Shown here one piece after another: positions 63,986-64,000 of a stretch of DNA of 64,000 bases. The notes beneath the pieces were generated by a model. It saw only the letters and a program-made list of their open reading frames with translations. It was not told where the DNA came from and did no database searches. Origin of the DNA: Agapetus fuscipes (lineage: Eukaryota > Arthropoda > Insecta > Trichoptera > Glossosomatidae); assembly GCA_951799405.1 (NCBI GenBank), contig OX637339.1:620001-684000 (forward strand), given 5' to 3'. Each line of letters opens with the position of its first letter. Position 1 is the first letter of the stretch. The position numbers and the translations under genes are program-made.

Positions 63986-64000
63986 GAGACGTGTGCCCTC

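Overview
The window is eukaryotic, AT-rich and dominated by transposable elements. It looks like part of an insect genome, perhaps a moth, butterfly or relative. That placement rests on the insect-style secreted C-type lectin, the long repeat-filled introns and the repertoire of short retroposons. It is an inference: nothing here names a species.

Only one host gene is convincing. It is a plus-strand, single-domain C-type lectin split into four coding exons: 236-329 (signal peptide), 40748-40854, 48773-48881 and 49630-49880. The exons join in phase into a 186-residue protein with an EPN sugar-specificity motif, a WND calcium motif and the four canonical cysteines. The introns are about 40.4 kb, 7.9 kb and 0.75 kb, so roughly the first 50 kb of the window is this gene. 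From 49.9 kb to the end I see only repeats and unassigned sequence.

Family names used below are local labels. Fam-A is a unit of about 250 bp, present in some fifty full or partial copies, with a fixed 5' end and a (TTAGA)n or (TATAGAT)n tail. SINE-B is a tRNA-derived SINE with an (ATT)n tail; three copies also carry a 5S-rRNA-like head. SINE-C is a second tRNA-derived SINE, and SINE-I a third, of tRNA-Leu/Ser type with poly-A. RTE-a and RTE-b are two lineages of RTE-like LINE 3' ends. There are also CR1/Jockey/L2-like LINE fragments, two families of LTR-like repeats, Penelope-like termini with hammerhead-ribozyme-like cores, small DNA transposons (MITE-D, -E, -G, -M, -N, hAT-like elements, TIR-H), a foldback family FB-F built of 15-bp repeats, and one Helitron-like end.

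Layout: 0-8 kb, exon 1 then Fam-A, SINE and LINE fragments; 8.2-10.1 kb, a palindrome, a 26-copy 23-bp minisatellite, two MITE-E copies and a perfect 261-bp palindrome; 10-24 kb, SINEs, Fam-A, a (TCTA)n tract and LTR/LINE remnants; 24-28 kb, a foldback element holding a Penelope-like inverted dimer and two head-to-head SINE pairs; 28-40 kb, MITE-G and MITE-M, a GC-rich block, LINE 3' ends and the second foldback element; 40-50 kb, exons 2-4, each with a mobile element ending close to its acceptor; 50-64 kb, two more foldback elements, an LTR, a tandem Fam-A array, TIR-H and a hAT element.

The repeats are heavily nested. In several places an older Fam-A copy supplies the pre-insertion sequence, so target-site duplications can be read directly. 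The strongest leads are the repeated placement of Fam-A at the 3' end of RTE-a, the 5S-tRNA double-headed SINE, the Penelope-like hammerhead motifs and the foldback family. No tRNA or rRNA gene is believed functional, and no CRISPR array or bacterial-type operon is present.
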